From JBLNBN01 sp050260015 (lineage in GTDB: Bacteria; Bacteroidota; Ignavibacteria; Kapaibacteriales; UBA2268), in assembly GCA_050260015.1 (NCBI GenBank), contig JBLNBN010000064.1, forward strand, positions 1 through 64,000: a stretch of 64,000 nt of DNA, in the 5' to 3' direction. Below the pieces are notes generated by a model. It was not told the origin of the DNA, ran no database searches, and saw only the letters and a program-made list of their open reading frames with translations. Below, in pieces: positions 36,913 through 46,071 of this stretch (position 1 is the stretch's first letter; every line of letters begins with the position of its first letter). The position numbers were made by a program, and so were the translations under genes.

Positions 36913-37032
36913 TTATCCCGAAGGGATAATAGGTCTATAGAAACAACGTCACATATCCACGTGCGACCCCGAAGGGGTCGTAGATTCCTTGTCTCTTTTT
37001 TTTTGCTATAGACCTTGAACCCCGTTGGGGTT
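36913..37032 (+). repeat. Palindromic unit 3 of the transposase-associated array
   Basis: ttatccc-gaa-gggataa (36913-36929), taggtctatag (36930-36940), gacccc-gaa-ggggtc (36965-36979), ctatagacctt (37006-37016) and aacccc-gtt-ggggtt (37018-37032). The middle 50 bp are almost identical to unit 1. Unit spacing is about 157 bp. Confidence 0.9.
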
Positions 37033-37123
37033 GTAATGTTATTGGATCATATTCACAAAGAAGAATATTAAATAAACGAATGTTTTGATAATAAACAAAT
37101 CAATTCTCTAAATTGCTCCCTCC

Positions 37124-37561
37124 CTACGGCAGAAAATCCGGGAAGACGTACGTTATCACGCCTTTCTCGTCGACCTCCGCCTGCGCGACCCCTTGGTTGG
37201 CGTAGTGGTTTAGCAGCTTCGAAGCCGTCTCGATCGTTATTCCCAAATTAAGCGCGACGACGCCCACCTTCAAGCGGCCGCCCTGCTGGCTGGCGAGCTT
37301 TAACAGGGCGCGCTCGTAGTTGTCCGGCTCGGGAGGTCTCGGCTTAAATTTCTTTCGCATGTACCAACCGATAGTTCCGGAAACCGCGCCCATAGCAAAT
37401 GACTGAAGGGAGCCGACAATGTCCGCTTCCGTGCCGATTATCATCTTAAGAAACGCCGTTACGGTTAAAAAGCATCCTCCAAAAAATAATATTTGCCCTA
37501 CAACTCTTATGCACCCTGAATTGGTTTCGGGCGGCGGATTGCCTATCCTTGCCGTTTCCAT
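37124..37561 (-). CDS. Membrane protein with C-terminal winged-helix domain
   Basis: 145 residues from an ATG at 37561 with GGGAAA just upstream; the frame is open to a TTG at 37711 but that would overlap the divergent ABC gene. Two membrane helices (QILFFGGCFLTVTAFLKMII, SFAMGAVSGTIGWYM) are followed by a winged-helix-like domain (ERALLKLASQQ, VALNLGITIETASKLLNHY, YVFPDF). It may sense a membrane state and regulate a gene; this is inference. It is divergent from the ABC exporter operon. Confidence 0.65.
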   Translation of the reverse strand: METARIGNPPPETNSGCIRVVGQILFFGGCFLTVTAFLKMIIGTEADIVGSLQSFAMGAVSGTIGWYMRKKFKPRPPEPDNYERALLKLASQQGGRLKVGVVALNLGITIETASKLLNHYANQGVAQAEVDEKGVITYVFPDFLP

Positions 37562-37645
37562 ATATTTCCCGATTAGTTTCTGGAAAGTTAATTGACTTGG
37601 CAAATTTAACGTTTTCTCGTTAATTATAAAATAAGTATTTTTGCC

Positions 37646-37663
37646 GTTAACCAAATGGTTAAC
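37646..37663. promoter_or_regulatory. Palindrome between divergent genes, possible operator
   Basis: gttaacc-aaat-ggttaac is a 7-bp inverted repeat 18 bp before the ATG at 37681, in the space between the winged-helix protein and the exporter operon. It is a plausible binding site for the divergently coded protein. Confidence 0.35.
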
Positions 37664-37680
37664 AAATCGAATTAAAGCTA

Positions 37681-38588
37681 TGAACGACGTTATAATAGAT
37701 TCAATAAGCAAGAGTTACGGCAAAAAGCGAGCCCTCGCGGGCGTTTCTGCCGAAATTAAGCCGGGCGAAATATTCGGCTTTATCGGGGCGGACGGCGCCG
37801 GGAAAACGACTCTTTTCCGGGTATTGACTACGCTTTTACTGCCCGATTCCGGCTCGGCGAGCGTTTGCGGGCTCGACGCGAGGCGCGATTGGAAGCGCAT
37901 TCGCCCGCTTCTTGGGTACATGCCAGGGCGATTTTCGCTCTACGAGGACCTTTCGGTGGAGGAGAACCTAAACTTCTTCGCAGCGGCTTTCTCTACTACC
38001 GTTAAGGAAAACTACGATTCAATTCGCGAGATATACGATCAATTAGCTCCTTTCAGAACGCGCCGGGCAGGCAAGCTCTCCGGCGGCATGAAGCAAAAGC
38101 TCGCGCTCTGCTGCGCGCTCGTCCATAAGCCCGAGGTCCTGTTTTTAGACGAACCTACGACGGGAGTCGACGCCGTTTCGCGCAAGGAGTTCTGGGAACT
38201 GCTGGCGCGCATCCGCGAGCGCGGCGTAACGATAGTCGCCTCGACTCCCTACATGGACGAAGCTAGCCGCTGCGACCGGGTGGCCCTTATCTCGGATGGT
38301 CGGCTGCTAGCGACCGATTCCCCCGCGCGCCTTACCAAGAGCTTTGGCTTGAGAATATTTGAAATTATTCCCGGTAATAAATTTGAGGCGTTGCTAACTA
38401 TCGAAAAGCTACCTAACACTTCCCGCATATATCCCTTCGGGCAATCGCTTCACTACGTCGATAGGCGCGCCGACATTACCGCCGAGGACGTTAAACGCAT
38501 CGCCAATGGCGTGATAGTAAGGGAAATAGAACCCGATATTGAAGACGTATTTATTATGCTAATGGACCGCCATGATAAAGTGCAGTAA
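37681..38588 (+). CDS. ABC-2 exporter ATPase 1
   Basis: 302 residues from ATG 37681; a longer frame to 37641 is unlikely. Walker A GADGAGKTT, signature LSGGMKQKLALCCALVHKP, Walker B VLFLDEPTTGVD. It matches the first half of the fused E. coli YbhF ATPase. It overlaps the next gene by 17 bp. With the next two genes it forms a drug/metabolite or lipid exporter. Confidence 0.93.
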
Positions 38589-39297
38589 ACTAACGAAGAG
38601 ATTCGGCGATTTCGTTGCCGTAAATGAAATTACATTCGACGTCGCAAAAGGCGAAATCTTCGGCTTCCTCGGCGCTAACGGCGCGGGCAAGACCACCGCT
38701 ATAAAGATGCTTACCGGGCTGCTCGAGCCCACGAGCGGCTCCGCGCGCGTTGCGGGCTGCGACGCAATGAAGGAGCGCGAAAAGATAAAGCGGCGGATTG
38801 GCTATATGAGCCAGCGGTTCTCGCTCTACGACGATCTCTCCGCGCGCGAAAACCTTCGTCTCTTCGGCGGTATCTATGGGCTTTCCAACGCGCAAATAAA
38901 GCGGAAGACCGGGGAAATACTGGAAAAGCTGGAGCTGGAGGAGCATTCGCGCGAGTTGCTCGCTTCGCTGCCGCTGGGCTGGAAACAAAAGCTCGCCTTC
39001 TCCGCGGCCATGCTCCACGAGCCCGAGATAATATTCCTCGACGAACCGACCGGCGGAGTCGACCCGATAACGCGACGGCAATTCTGGCGAATGATCTACG
39101 AAGCCGCCGCCGAAGGCAGGACCGTCTTCGTAACGACTCACTACATGGACGAGGCGGAGTACTGCGATCGCGTGTCGATCATGGTCGACGGGCGCATTTC
39201 CGCGCTCGACACGCCTTCGCAGCTGAAGGCCCAGTTCGATTCCCAAAGCATGAACGAAGTATTTATCAAGCTCGCCGGGAGGAGCAAAGCGCAATGA
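38572..39297 (+). CDS. ABC-2 exporter ATPase 2
   Basis: 241 residues. Walker A GANGAGKTT, Walker B IIFLDEPTGGVDPITRRQFW and the H-loop TTHYMDEAEYCDR are intact, while the signature is the degenerate SLPLGWKQKLAFSAAM seen in the second half of YbhF. The two ATPases probably act as a heterodimer. It overlaps the permease gene by 4 bp (ATGA). Confidence 0.93.
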   Translation: MIKCSKLTKRFGDFVAVNEITFDVAKGEIFGFLGANGAGKTTAIKMLTGLLEPTSGSARVAGCDAMKEREKIKRRIGYMSQRFSLYDDLSARENLRLFGGIYGLSNAQIKRKTGEILEKLELEEHSRELLASLPLGWKQKLAFSAAMLHEPEIIFLDEPTGGVDPITRRQFWRMIYEAAAEGRTVFVTTHYMDEAEYCDRVSIMVDGRISALDTPSQLKAQFDSQSMNEVFIKLAGRSKAQ

Positions 39298-40403
39298 ACG
39301 CATTCGGGGCATTTGTTCAAAAGGAATTCTTCCACATCGCCCGCGATAAGCGAACGCTTTTCGTGCTCATCGGCATGCCGATCATCCAGCTTATTATCTT
39401 CGGCTACGCTATTCGTACGGAAATAAATAACGCGGCTATAGGGCTGCTCGACTTTTCAAAGGACGACGAGACTCAACGAATTGTCGCTAAAGTGACCGGC
39501 TCCGGCTACTTCCGGCTCGCCGGCTATTATACCTCCTACGGGGAGATCCAGGACGATATGCGCGCCGGGAAGATCAAGAGCGCTATCGTATTCGAGCCGA
39601 ACTTCGAGCGGAACCTGCGCTCTGTCGGCAAAGCCAACGTGCAGATACTCAGCGACGCTTCGGACCCCAATCATGCGGCTCTACTTAACGCGTATATTTC
39701 CTCGGTTATTGCCGACTACTCAGCTTCAATGGTACGCCAGGCAGGCGCCGATATTTCTCTGCCCACGATCGAAGTAAAGATGCTCTACAACCCGGAAATG
39801 AAGAGCGTGTTTATGTTCGTGCCAGGGCTAATCACGCTGTTGCTAATGCTAATTTCCGCCCTAATGACTTCCATCGCGATAACGCGCGAAAAGGAGACCG
39901 GCACACTCGAGGCTTTATTGGTCTCGCCATTGAAACCTACCATGATCATATTTGGCAAAGTAATGCCCTATATCGCGCTCGCGCTGATAAACGCGGCCAC
40001 GGTAACCGCCGTCGCCCTGGCGCTCTTTAAAACGCCTTTCAGGGGCAGTTTCGCGCTGTTCTTTTTGGAGGCCCTGCTCTTTATTATAGTAGCTCTTTCA
40101 TTGGGCATCTTGATCTCGACGATCGCGAAGACGCAGCAGACGGCTTTAATGATGGCGCTCGGCGGATTGCTCATGCCGACCGTTCTTCTCTCGGGGTATA
40201 TCTTCCCGGTGGAGAATATGCCCGCGTGGCTGCAGATCATCGCGCACATCCTGCCGCCTATGTGGTTCCTTAGGATTATCCGCGCGATTATGCTCAAAGG
40301 CTCGGGCCTGGCCGATCTACTAATGGAAACCGGCGCGCTCGTTTTGATGGCCGTAGTGATTCTGACCGTATCATTAAAAAAGTTTAAAGTGAGATTAGAG
40401 TGA
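39294..40403 (+). CDS. ABC-2 type permease
   Basis: 369 residues. One N-terminal helix (FVLIGMPIIQLIIFGYAI), a ~130-residue extracytoplasmic loop, then about five helices (FVPGLITLLLMLISALMTS, KETGTLEALLVSP, GGLLMPTVLLSGYIFPVE). Resembles YbhS/YbhR. Only one permease gene and no HlyD-like adaptor are found, so it may homodimerise. Confidence 0.93.
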   Translation: MNAFGAFVQKEFFHIARDKRTLFVLIGMPIIQLIIFGYAIRTEINNAAIGLLDFSKDDETQRIVAKVTGSGYFRLAGYYTSYGEIQDDMRAGKIKSAIVFEPNFERNLRSVGKANVQILSDASDPNHAALLNAYISSVIADYSASMVRQAGADISLPTIEVKMLYNPEMKSVFMFVPGLITLLLMLISALMTSIAITREKETGTLEALLVSPLKPTMIIFGKVMPYIALALINAATVTAVALALFKTPFRGSFALFFLEALLFIIVALSLGILISTIAKTQQTALMMALGGLLMPTVLLSGYIFPVENMPAWLQIIAHILPPMWFLRIIRAIMLKGSGLADLLMETGALVLMAVVILTVSLKKFKVRLE

Positions 40404-40500
40404 GGATTAAAGGATGTTTAGCATGCTACAATAATCAAAATATTCGCACGGTTATTTATTTGCTTTTTCATAGCTCCTATAATTGGTAAGTAAGGCAAGC

Positions 40501-40537
40501 TAAGGGGGTAATTTCCGGTTACCCCCTTTTTTTATGC
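40501..40537 (+). terminator. Terminator after the exporter operon
   Basis: Perfect 10-bp stem aagggggtaa/ttaccccctt (40502-40511, 40519-40528) followed by a T run. Confidence 0.92.
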
Positions 40538-40599
40538 TTTTTCTTAAATAATTCCTTATTTTCGTCTCATGAAGAATTTTTCAATCGTTGGAGCCGGAT

Positions 40600-41508
40600 A
40601 TGCGGATTCTGTTGTTTCTATTATTTATACTAGGCGGATCTCTTGCCTATGCGGGATACGAAAGCAAGAAGTTTGTCGAAGAAACCCCGTACGTCGTTCG
40701 CCTGAAGAACGGGGATATGCTTACGGGATTTGTCGCGGTCGTCCCCGCCTTGGACTCCGCCGACCGTAGTTCCATAAAGCTTACCACGCAGCTTGGCGCT
40801 CCCACTATTTATTTGGACGAGATAGCGGAAATAACGCCCCTCGACTCATATTATCGTCACAAGCACAGGCATTACCTTCTCCCTACGGGCATCTCCATTA
40901 AGGACGACCATTTCGTGGGCGATTTTGAAGCTCTTTTTTTCTACGCGGGCGCCGGCATAACGGATTACGTCTCGGTAACTTTCGGACGCTCTATTGCGCC
41001 CTTCATACCGTCCTCGGATCAATTGAGCCTACTAAACTTTAAAGCCACTCTTTATTCGCAGGAATGGGACACGTTCGACGGGGGGATGGATTTGGCGGTA
41101 GGCTCCAATTTAGCCTTTGTCAATCACAACAATAGATTGGTTCATTTCTTCACGTCTACCAGCTTCCGGTTGCCTAAATCAATCCTTACCGGGGCGGTCT
41201 TCTATAAAACAATGGGCAAGGATCTCTACGAGCTTAAGTTTGGCAACGAGCGCGTTAACCTAAATTATCCCGACGGAAGCTGGGGCCTGGCGTTAGGGCT
41301 CGACACAAGATTTACGCAGCGCAAGGATCTGCATTTCGTCGGCGAGATATGGAATTCCGATATTACCCGCCCGACGAATACTGGGATACTCGTGGGCTTA
41401 CGGCTCGCCAATACGACGTTTGCCGCGGATTTTGGCATATCGTACTTTACAGCGCCGTTTTTCGCGCCTTATTTCAGCTTCGTCTGGACGCCCGCCAGCG
41501 CGTTTTAA
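40600..41508 (+). CDS. Outer-membrane barrel-like protein
   Basis: 302 residues. Signal peptide ILLFLLFILGGSLAYA with the start at ATG 40600 and GGAG ahead of it. The first ~80 residues (VRLKNGDMLTGFVAVV) are an SH3-like strand pattern seen in LSm-type modules; the rest is rich in beta-strands of barrel type and ends in Phe (PASAF), the C-terminal residue favoured by outer-membrane proteins. Unknown function. Confidence 0.6.
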   Translation: MRILLFLLFILGGSLAYAGYESKKFVEETPYVVRLKNGDMLTGFVAVVPALDSADRSSIKLTTQLGAPTIYLDEIAEITPLDSYYRHKHRHYLLPTGISIKDDHFVGDFEALFFYAGAGITDYVSVTFGRSIAPFIPSSDQLSLLNFKATLYSQEWDTFDGGMDLAVGSNLAFVNHNNRLVHFFTSTSFRLPKSILTGAVFYKTMGKDLYELKFGNERVNLNYPDGSWGLALGLDTRFTQRKDLHFVGEIWNSDITRPTNTGILVGLRLANTTFAADFGISYFTAPFFAPYFSFVWTPASAF

Positions 41509-42251
41509 TAGGAGCTTCTTCCGAAGTTTAGGAACTTATTCCACTTTAGGTAGAGCTCCCAGGTAGCTTTTACGTCTCGCATGCAGTACTCGGAGATCTC
41601 CGCTATTTTTCCTTCCTTGAACATCTCCGTTACCATCGAGCCGTCCACTCCCTCCGCTTTCGGGGAAGTTATCCCAAAGGATCGCGCATAGAAGTCAAAA
41701 TTAAACCGCTTTGTAGCGCCGAAGCCCGAACCGGAAAAGTATGTCAGCTGATCGAGCAAATCAATGTGCAGGGGATAATTGAATTTCGTGCCCTCCATCA
41801 GGTTGCGGGAAGGGCGCACCTCGAGAGCTCCCGAGCGTAACATTAAGAATGGCGCGTCGAAATTTCTACCGTTGAAGGAAACTAGTATTATGCCGGGCCG
41901 CTTATGCAATCCTTCCCAGAACTTGCATAGTAATCTTTTCTCGTTGAATAGATAAAGGCAGGTTCCGTCGCCAAGCTCGACCGTTCTCGAGGCGTCGCCT
42001 TCGAGCGTGTCGTCCAGCCCGTAAACCACTTTATTTTCGAGGGTGTGCTCGCCGTTTTCCTCGCATTTGTATCGTCGCATACCTATGCAGCCGACCTGCG
42101 CCGTAAAAGGGGTCAATCCCATCAGGAATTTTTTATCGGCGATTTCTTCTTCGGTTTCAGCGCCGCGCAGCCAATACTCTTGCTGCGATTCCGATAGCGT
42201 TTCAAAATCTAATGCGACGGTTTCAATGTCGAATACAAGGAATTCCTTCAT
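41505..42251 (-). CDS. PolB-related DEDDy 3'-5' exonuclease
   Basis: 248 residues. Exonuclease motifs FDIETVALDFETL (ExoI), VSFNGRNFDAPFL (ExoII) and YCMRDVKATWELY (ExoIII with the Tyr and Asp). It resembles the predicted proofreading-type exonucleases related to the PolB domain. Its role in DNA repair or RNA turnover is not known. The stop overlaps the convergent gene by 4 bp. Confidence 0.9.
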   Translation of the reverse strand: MKEFLVFDIETVALDFETLSESQQEYWLRGAETEEEIADKKFLMGLTPFTAQVGCIGMRRYKCEENGEHTLENKVVYGLDDTLEGDASRTVELGDGTCLYLFNEKRLLCKFWEGLHKRPGIILVSFNGRNFDAPFLMLRSGALEVRPSRNLMEGTKFNYPLHIDLLDQLTYFSGSGFGATKRFNFDFYARSFGITSPKAEGVDGSMVTEMFKEGKIAEISEYCMRDVKATWELYLKWNKFLNFGRSSY

Positions 42252-43327
42252 TTCTTTTGCCTTTCAATAGCGTCGAATATCTGGTCGACGCCTAAGTGGT
42301 CCATACAAAAATACTCTTCGTTTATACAGCGCGGGCTAAAGAAGCACTTGCATTCCTTTCGCGGCTCGACTATTTCGCCCCGGCCGTAAAGCTCGAATTC
42401 GTATTTATTGAATATGTTGTTCATTAGTATTAGCGGTTTCTTTAAGCCGATGGCGAGGTGCATGCCCATCGTTACGGCGGAGACAATTATGTCGCATTCG
42501 TCGACGAGCGAAATAAACTCGTTAAGCTTGTAATGCCCTAAGTATGCGGCGCCGGTCGTCTCCGCAAGCCGCGAATTGACCTCGTGCTCCTGCGCTCCGC
42601 CCAAAAGCAATGGGAAGTAGCCCGCCGATTGGAGCCGCTTTATAAGCTCGACCCAATTCTGCTCCTTCCAAAGCCTGGATACCCAACGGGCGCCGCAGCC
42701 CGTATTCAAGCCGACAATCGGCTTGCCGCCCGAGTCGATATTCCATTCGATCGTTGCGTTCTTCTCGAGTATATATTCCTCGCCCTGGAACTGCCAACCG
42801 CATATTTCGAATATCTCTTCCATATAATTCTTACGGTTAGCCTTATTTACGTCGTCGAACACCCCAGTAACGAACTTATGGTCGGCAAGAGCATTAGCCG
42901 GGGCAGGCCTACCATTCTTAAAAGTAAAGCCCGTCAGCTCGCTCGTTTTTATCCTCGAGGCCAGGGCGCATGCGTGCGGATCCTTATCGAGGTTAATAAC
43001 GCGATCGAATTCCGTCTGCTCTATCGTAAGGATGGATTCCAGGTTAAACGGCAGAATCTTATTTACTTTTTTGGGCAATACTTCCGGGGATTGCGTCAAC
43101 CACCAGATGGAATATCCTTCGTATTCCTTCCAAATGCGTTCAAGCAACGGCGTCGTTCGAATAACGTCGCCTATTGCCCCGAGCTTTATTATTAGTATTT
43201 TGCCTCGTTCGGGAGTATAAACCGGGCAGTCGGCGCATTTATAACCTCTCTGCTTATGCGGCGCGCAAGGCACGTCGCCCCTGAAGAACTGGCAGTCTTC
43301 TCTATAGAATGTAAATTGGTCGTTCAT
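42248..43327 (-). CDS. Glycosyltransferase family 9 (heptosyltransferase-like)
   Basis: 359 residues. GT9 core: KILIIKLGAIGDVIRTTPLL, WLTQSPE, GLNTGCGARWVSRLWKEQNW and the donor-site ATTGAAYLG ... VDECDIIVSAVTMGMHLAI. Unusual Cys clusters lie at the ends: CAPHKQRGYKCADC near residue 21 and CKCFFSPRCINEEYFCMDH near 330, which may bind a metal. It probably adds a heptose or similar sugar to the lipopolysaccharide core. ATGA overlap with the exonuclease gene. Confidence 0.9.
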   Translation of the reverse strand: MNDQFTFYREDCQFFRGDVPCAPHKQRGYKCADCPVYTPERGKILIIKLGAIGDVIRTTPLLERIWKEYEGYSIWWLTQSPEVLPKKVNKILPFNLESILTIEQTEFDRVINLDKDPHACALASRIKTSELTGFTFKNGRPAPANALADHKFVTGVFDDVNKANRKNYMEEIFEICGWQFQGEEYILEKNATIEWNIDSGGKPIVGLNTGCGARWVSRLWKEQNWVELIKRLQSAGYFPLLLGGAQEHEVNSRLAETTGAAYLGHYKLNEFISLVDECDIIVSAVTMGMHLAIGLKKPLILMNNIFNKYEFELYGRGEIVEPRKECKCFFSPRCINEEYFCMDHLGVDQIFDAIERQKK

Positions 43328-43328
43328 T

Positions 43329-44087
43329 TTAAAGTTTATATTGCAACATAAAGGTTAAGCCAAAGATTTGAGCGGGATTCTCGACTCGCTTTTGCCTGTA
43401 GCCGGGCGATAGGAGTTCGCCACGTTCGTCGTCGGCGCCGATTAAATTCATATACGTATAGTGCGAGCTGATATTAACGTAGTATCCCTTGCCCAATTCT
43501 CCGTCCACTCCCAATCTAAAGCTTGGGCCGACGCGGAATGCGTTCTTTTTAGATCCGGTTATCATCCGGTCCTCGAATTCGGGATTCTGGTAATCTATCT
43601 CGTAGGAATAATGCTGGTTGTGCACAAAGCTAGCGCGAATTTCTGGTCCTGCCCAGGCGCGCGCCTTCGCAAAATTCATCCTGTAGAAGACGTAGTGCGC
43701 TCCTGTGTAGATTTGGAATATATTCAAATTATCGCTGAAGTAGGTCTTCGTGGTGTATCCTTCCGGCACTCTTTCCTTACCGACGTAAAAGGAATAATCG
43801 ATGCCGACCGGGACTCTCCAGCGTTTCTTTTGGTCGATCACAAAAGTGGCGCGGGCGTCTATCCCGCTTTGTGAATTGTCGAAGCTACCTCCGCGAAAAT
43901 CTCCCTGTTCGGGCTTTAGCGGAACAAATGGTTTTTTTGCGTCCTGACTTCCAATTATCCAGGATTCTGAAAGGCCTAAGCCCACATAAATTTCTCTGAA
44001 TGTTTGGGCCGATGATATTGCCGACGGTAGGAATGAGATAATGATTACAAAAGCGAGCAGCTTAATTGGAGAAATAATATGTTTCAC
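43329..44087 (-). CDS. Outer-membrane beta-barrel protein
   Basis: 252 residues. Signal peptide LLAFVIIISFLPSAISSAQ, then barrel-like strands (YVGLGLSESWIIGSQ, VGIDYSFYVGKERV, NIFQIYTGAHYVFYRM, FGLTFMLQYKL at the end). Probably an 8- to 10-stranded barrel. It lies 1 bp from the glycosyltransferase 2 gene. Confidence 0.65.
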   Translation of the reverse strand: MKHIISPIKLLAFVIIISFLPSAISSAQTFREIYVGLGLSESWIIGSQDAKKPFVPLKPEQGDFRGGSFDNSQSGIDARATFVIDQKKRWRVPVGIDYSFYVGKERVPEGYTTKTYFSDNLNIFQIYTGAHYVFYRMNFAKARAWAGPEIRASFVHNQHYSYEIDYQNPEFEDRMITGSKKNAFRVGPSFRLGVDGELGKGYYVNISSHYTYMNLIGADDERGELLSPGYRQKRVENPAQIFGLTFMLQYKL

Positions 44088-44088
44088 G

Positions 44089-45153
44089 CTATACCCTTTC
44101 TTTTATGCTATAAGTTTGCAAATTTTCAGGAGAATTCTTAATTATCATCTCGCCAAGCAGCCCAAGAGAAGTAATCTGAACGCCGACAATAATCAGCGCT
44201 ACGCCGAGCAGGGCAAGCGGTCGATTGCTTAGCGAGGTTAAGCCTGCCGCCCACTCTATCGTCAACCAGCCGTCTATCAGGAAACCTAAGATAACCAGTA
44301 GCATTCCTATGCTTCCAAAGAAATGCAGCGGTTTCTTGAGGTATTTTGTGGTAAAGACGACGGTAAGAAGATCCAAAAAGCCGTTAATAAATCTGGACAG
44401 GCCGAATTTCGACTTGCCGAATCTTCGCGCGTAGTGCTTTACCGGGAGCTCCGTTACCTTAAAGCCGTCGCGGTGCGCAAGCGCGGGAAGAAATCTATGC
44501 ATTTCGCCGTACACCCGGAGAGATTTTACAACTTCATAGCGATAGGCCTTCAGCCCGCAGTTGAAGTCGTGGAGCTTTAGCCCGCTCGCTACGGAGGTAA
44601 TATAATTAAACAACTTCGAGGGAGCTGTCTTCGATAAAGGATCTTTTCGGTTCTGCTTCCAACCGCTGACTAAGTCATAGCCTTCTTTTAGCTTATTTAT
44701 TAAATTAGGAACTTCCTGCGGATCGTCCTGAAGGTCGGCGTCCATAGTAACAACGTATTGCCCCTTAGCCGCGGCGAACCCAACGGCTAAAGCCGCCGAT
44801 TTGCCATAATTTCTTCTGAACCTGATACCGCGGAACTTATTATTCCTGGCGTGTATTTGCTTTATTACGTCGAAAGAGCCGTCAGTCGAGCCGTCGTCAA
44901 CCATTATAACTTCGTATCGGTTGTTCGCATGCTTGGACAATACGTCCTCCAATTGCAAAGCCAGTTCCGGCAACGATTCCTCCTCGTTGAAAAGAGGTAT
45001 GACGACGCTTACTATATTCAAAGGGTGCGTGCGCTCCGGCCTTGGATATGGCTTTCCGCTATGCTGCGGCGTTTGAGGATTATTTCTTTGCGAACCGGAT
45101 TGCGTTTCTCGGTTTGGACGTCTTTGCTTTGAGTAGTTTTGCTCGTCGGGCAC
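44089..45153 (-). CDS. Glycosyltransferase family 2, GtrB/DPM1-like
   Basis: 354 residues. A ~45-residue disordered, Gln/Asn-rich leader, then the GT2 catalytic domain: VVIPLFNEEESLPELALQLE, VIMVDDGSTDGSFDVI and VTMDADLQDDPQE (DxD motif), plus NCGLKAYR. Two C-terminal membrane helices (FFGSIGMLLVILGFLID, LALLGVALIIVGVQIT). It moves a sugar to polyprenyl phosphate at the membrane. Confidence 0.93.
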   Translation of the reverse strand: MPDEQNYSKQRRPNRETQSGSQRNNPQTPQHSGKPYPRPERTHPLNIVSVVIPLFNEEESLPELALQLEDVLSKHANNRYEVIMVDDGSTDGSFDVIKQIHARNNKFRGIRFRRNYGKSAALAVGFAAAKGQYVVTMDADLQDDPQEVPNLINKLKEGYDLVSGWKQNRKDPLSKTAPSKLFNYITSVASGLKLHDFNCGLKAYRYEVVKSLRVYGEMHRFLPALAHRDGFKVTELPVKHYARRFGKSKFGLSRFINGFLDLLTVVFTTKYLKKPLHFFGSIGMLLVILGFLIDGWLTIEWAAGLTSLSNRPLALLGVALIIVGVQITSLGLLGEMIIKNSPENLQTYSIKERV

Positions 45154-45190
45154 TTTTTAACTCCGGTAAAATTCAAATATACAAAATCTT

Positions 45191-45961
45191 TTAAATCTTT
45201 ATAAATTTTCTAGCAATATAAGAGCCATTTTTTAATTGAAATCGAAAGAAATATACTGACGGAGGCAACGAATTTAAGTTTATCTCAGCGGTCTTCTCAA
45301 TTCTGCCCTTAAGAACCTCGTTTCCTAATGCGTCCAGAATGGAGTAATCTCCAGAATCATCCAAGCCCTTTATCCTAAGCTCGTCGCTTGCCGGGAGGGG
45401 ATACATTACAAAGTCATTATTTTCTTCGTAAGCCGACGTATTTCCGTCGTTCAGCCAAACCTTGATAATAAACCTGGTATGAGCGGAATTCGTAATAATT
45501 GCATGAAGCGAATCTTTCATATTGAATTTATAGACGATACCGCCCATAATATCCGTTAAAACGGCAGAATCAACTGTTTTGGGAATGTTGTCCCACCCTA
45601 TAGAAAGTTGTTCCGCGCCGCCCCATTGTACCCAAAGCCTATACTCCCTGTAATAATGCGAGCTGTCGCTGGGTATCGAACGGTAATCGGCGTAAGAATA
45701 CATCATATCATTCCTGGCCGAATCCGGGAAATAAACGAACGCATGCAGTATATTGCCGCGCGGATGCATAGGCGGTAGTTCCGCTTCCCCTAAACTGGTG
45801 TCGAGCCAGTTTGTCGCATTCTTTAAAACGCCCAGGCGCAAAGTAGGTTTTGCTTTTACGCCAAAGTTGTCCGTAATATATATATTAGTCGTCCATTCCT
45901 GCTGCGCGTTCAGCGCTTGGGCTCCTATTAAAAGAGCAATAATTATTATAAGTTTTTTCAT
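45191..45961 (-). CDS. Small T9SS-secreted protein
   Basis: 256 residues. Signal peptide LIIIIALLIGAQALNAQ; the last ~75 residues form a sorting domain (MYPLPASDELRIKGLD, LDALGNEVLKG, YFFRFQLKNGSYIARKFIKI). The PLPAS phrase replaces the usual PNP. The mature part is short and unrecognised. Confidence 0.8.
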   Translation of the reverse strand: MKKLIIIIALLIGAQALNAQQEWTTNIYITDNFGVKAKPTLRLGVLKNATNWLDTSLGEAELPPMHPRGNILHAFVYFPDSARNDMMYSYADYRSIPSDSSHYYREYRLWVQWGGAEQLSIGWDNIPKTVDSAVLTDIMGGIVYKFNMKDSLHAIITNSAHTRFIIKVWLNDGNTSAYEENNDFVMYPLPASDELRIKGLDDSGDYSILDALGNEVLKGRIEKTAEINLNSLPPSVYFFRFQLKNGSYIARKFIKI

Positions 45962-46009
45962 TTCATGTTCTCCATTATTATGAATTTTAACGTATCGATC
46001 GCTCCCAGA

Positions 46010-46048
46010 TTTTAAAAAAAGGGACAGCGCAATCGCTTGCGCTGCCCC
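46010..46048 (-). terminator. Terminator of the T9SS gene block
   Basis: Stem gggacagcgca/tgcgctgcccc (46021-46031, 46038-46048) with one G-T mismatch, followed on the minus strand by a run of seven T. It ends transcription of the four-gene block above. Confidence 0.92.
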
Positions 46049-46071
46049 AACTTTTCTAATTCTCGGCGTAA

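Noticed and set aside
36599..37032. Possible CRISPR array
   Set aside because: The repeat unit is ~120 bp with internal palindromes, there are only three units, the spacers are not unique short sequences and there are no cas genes.
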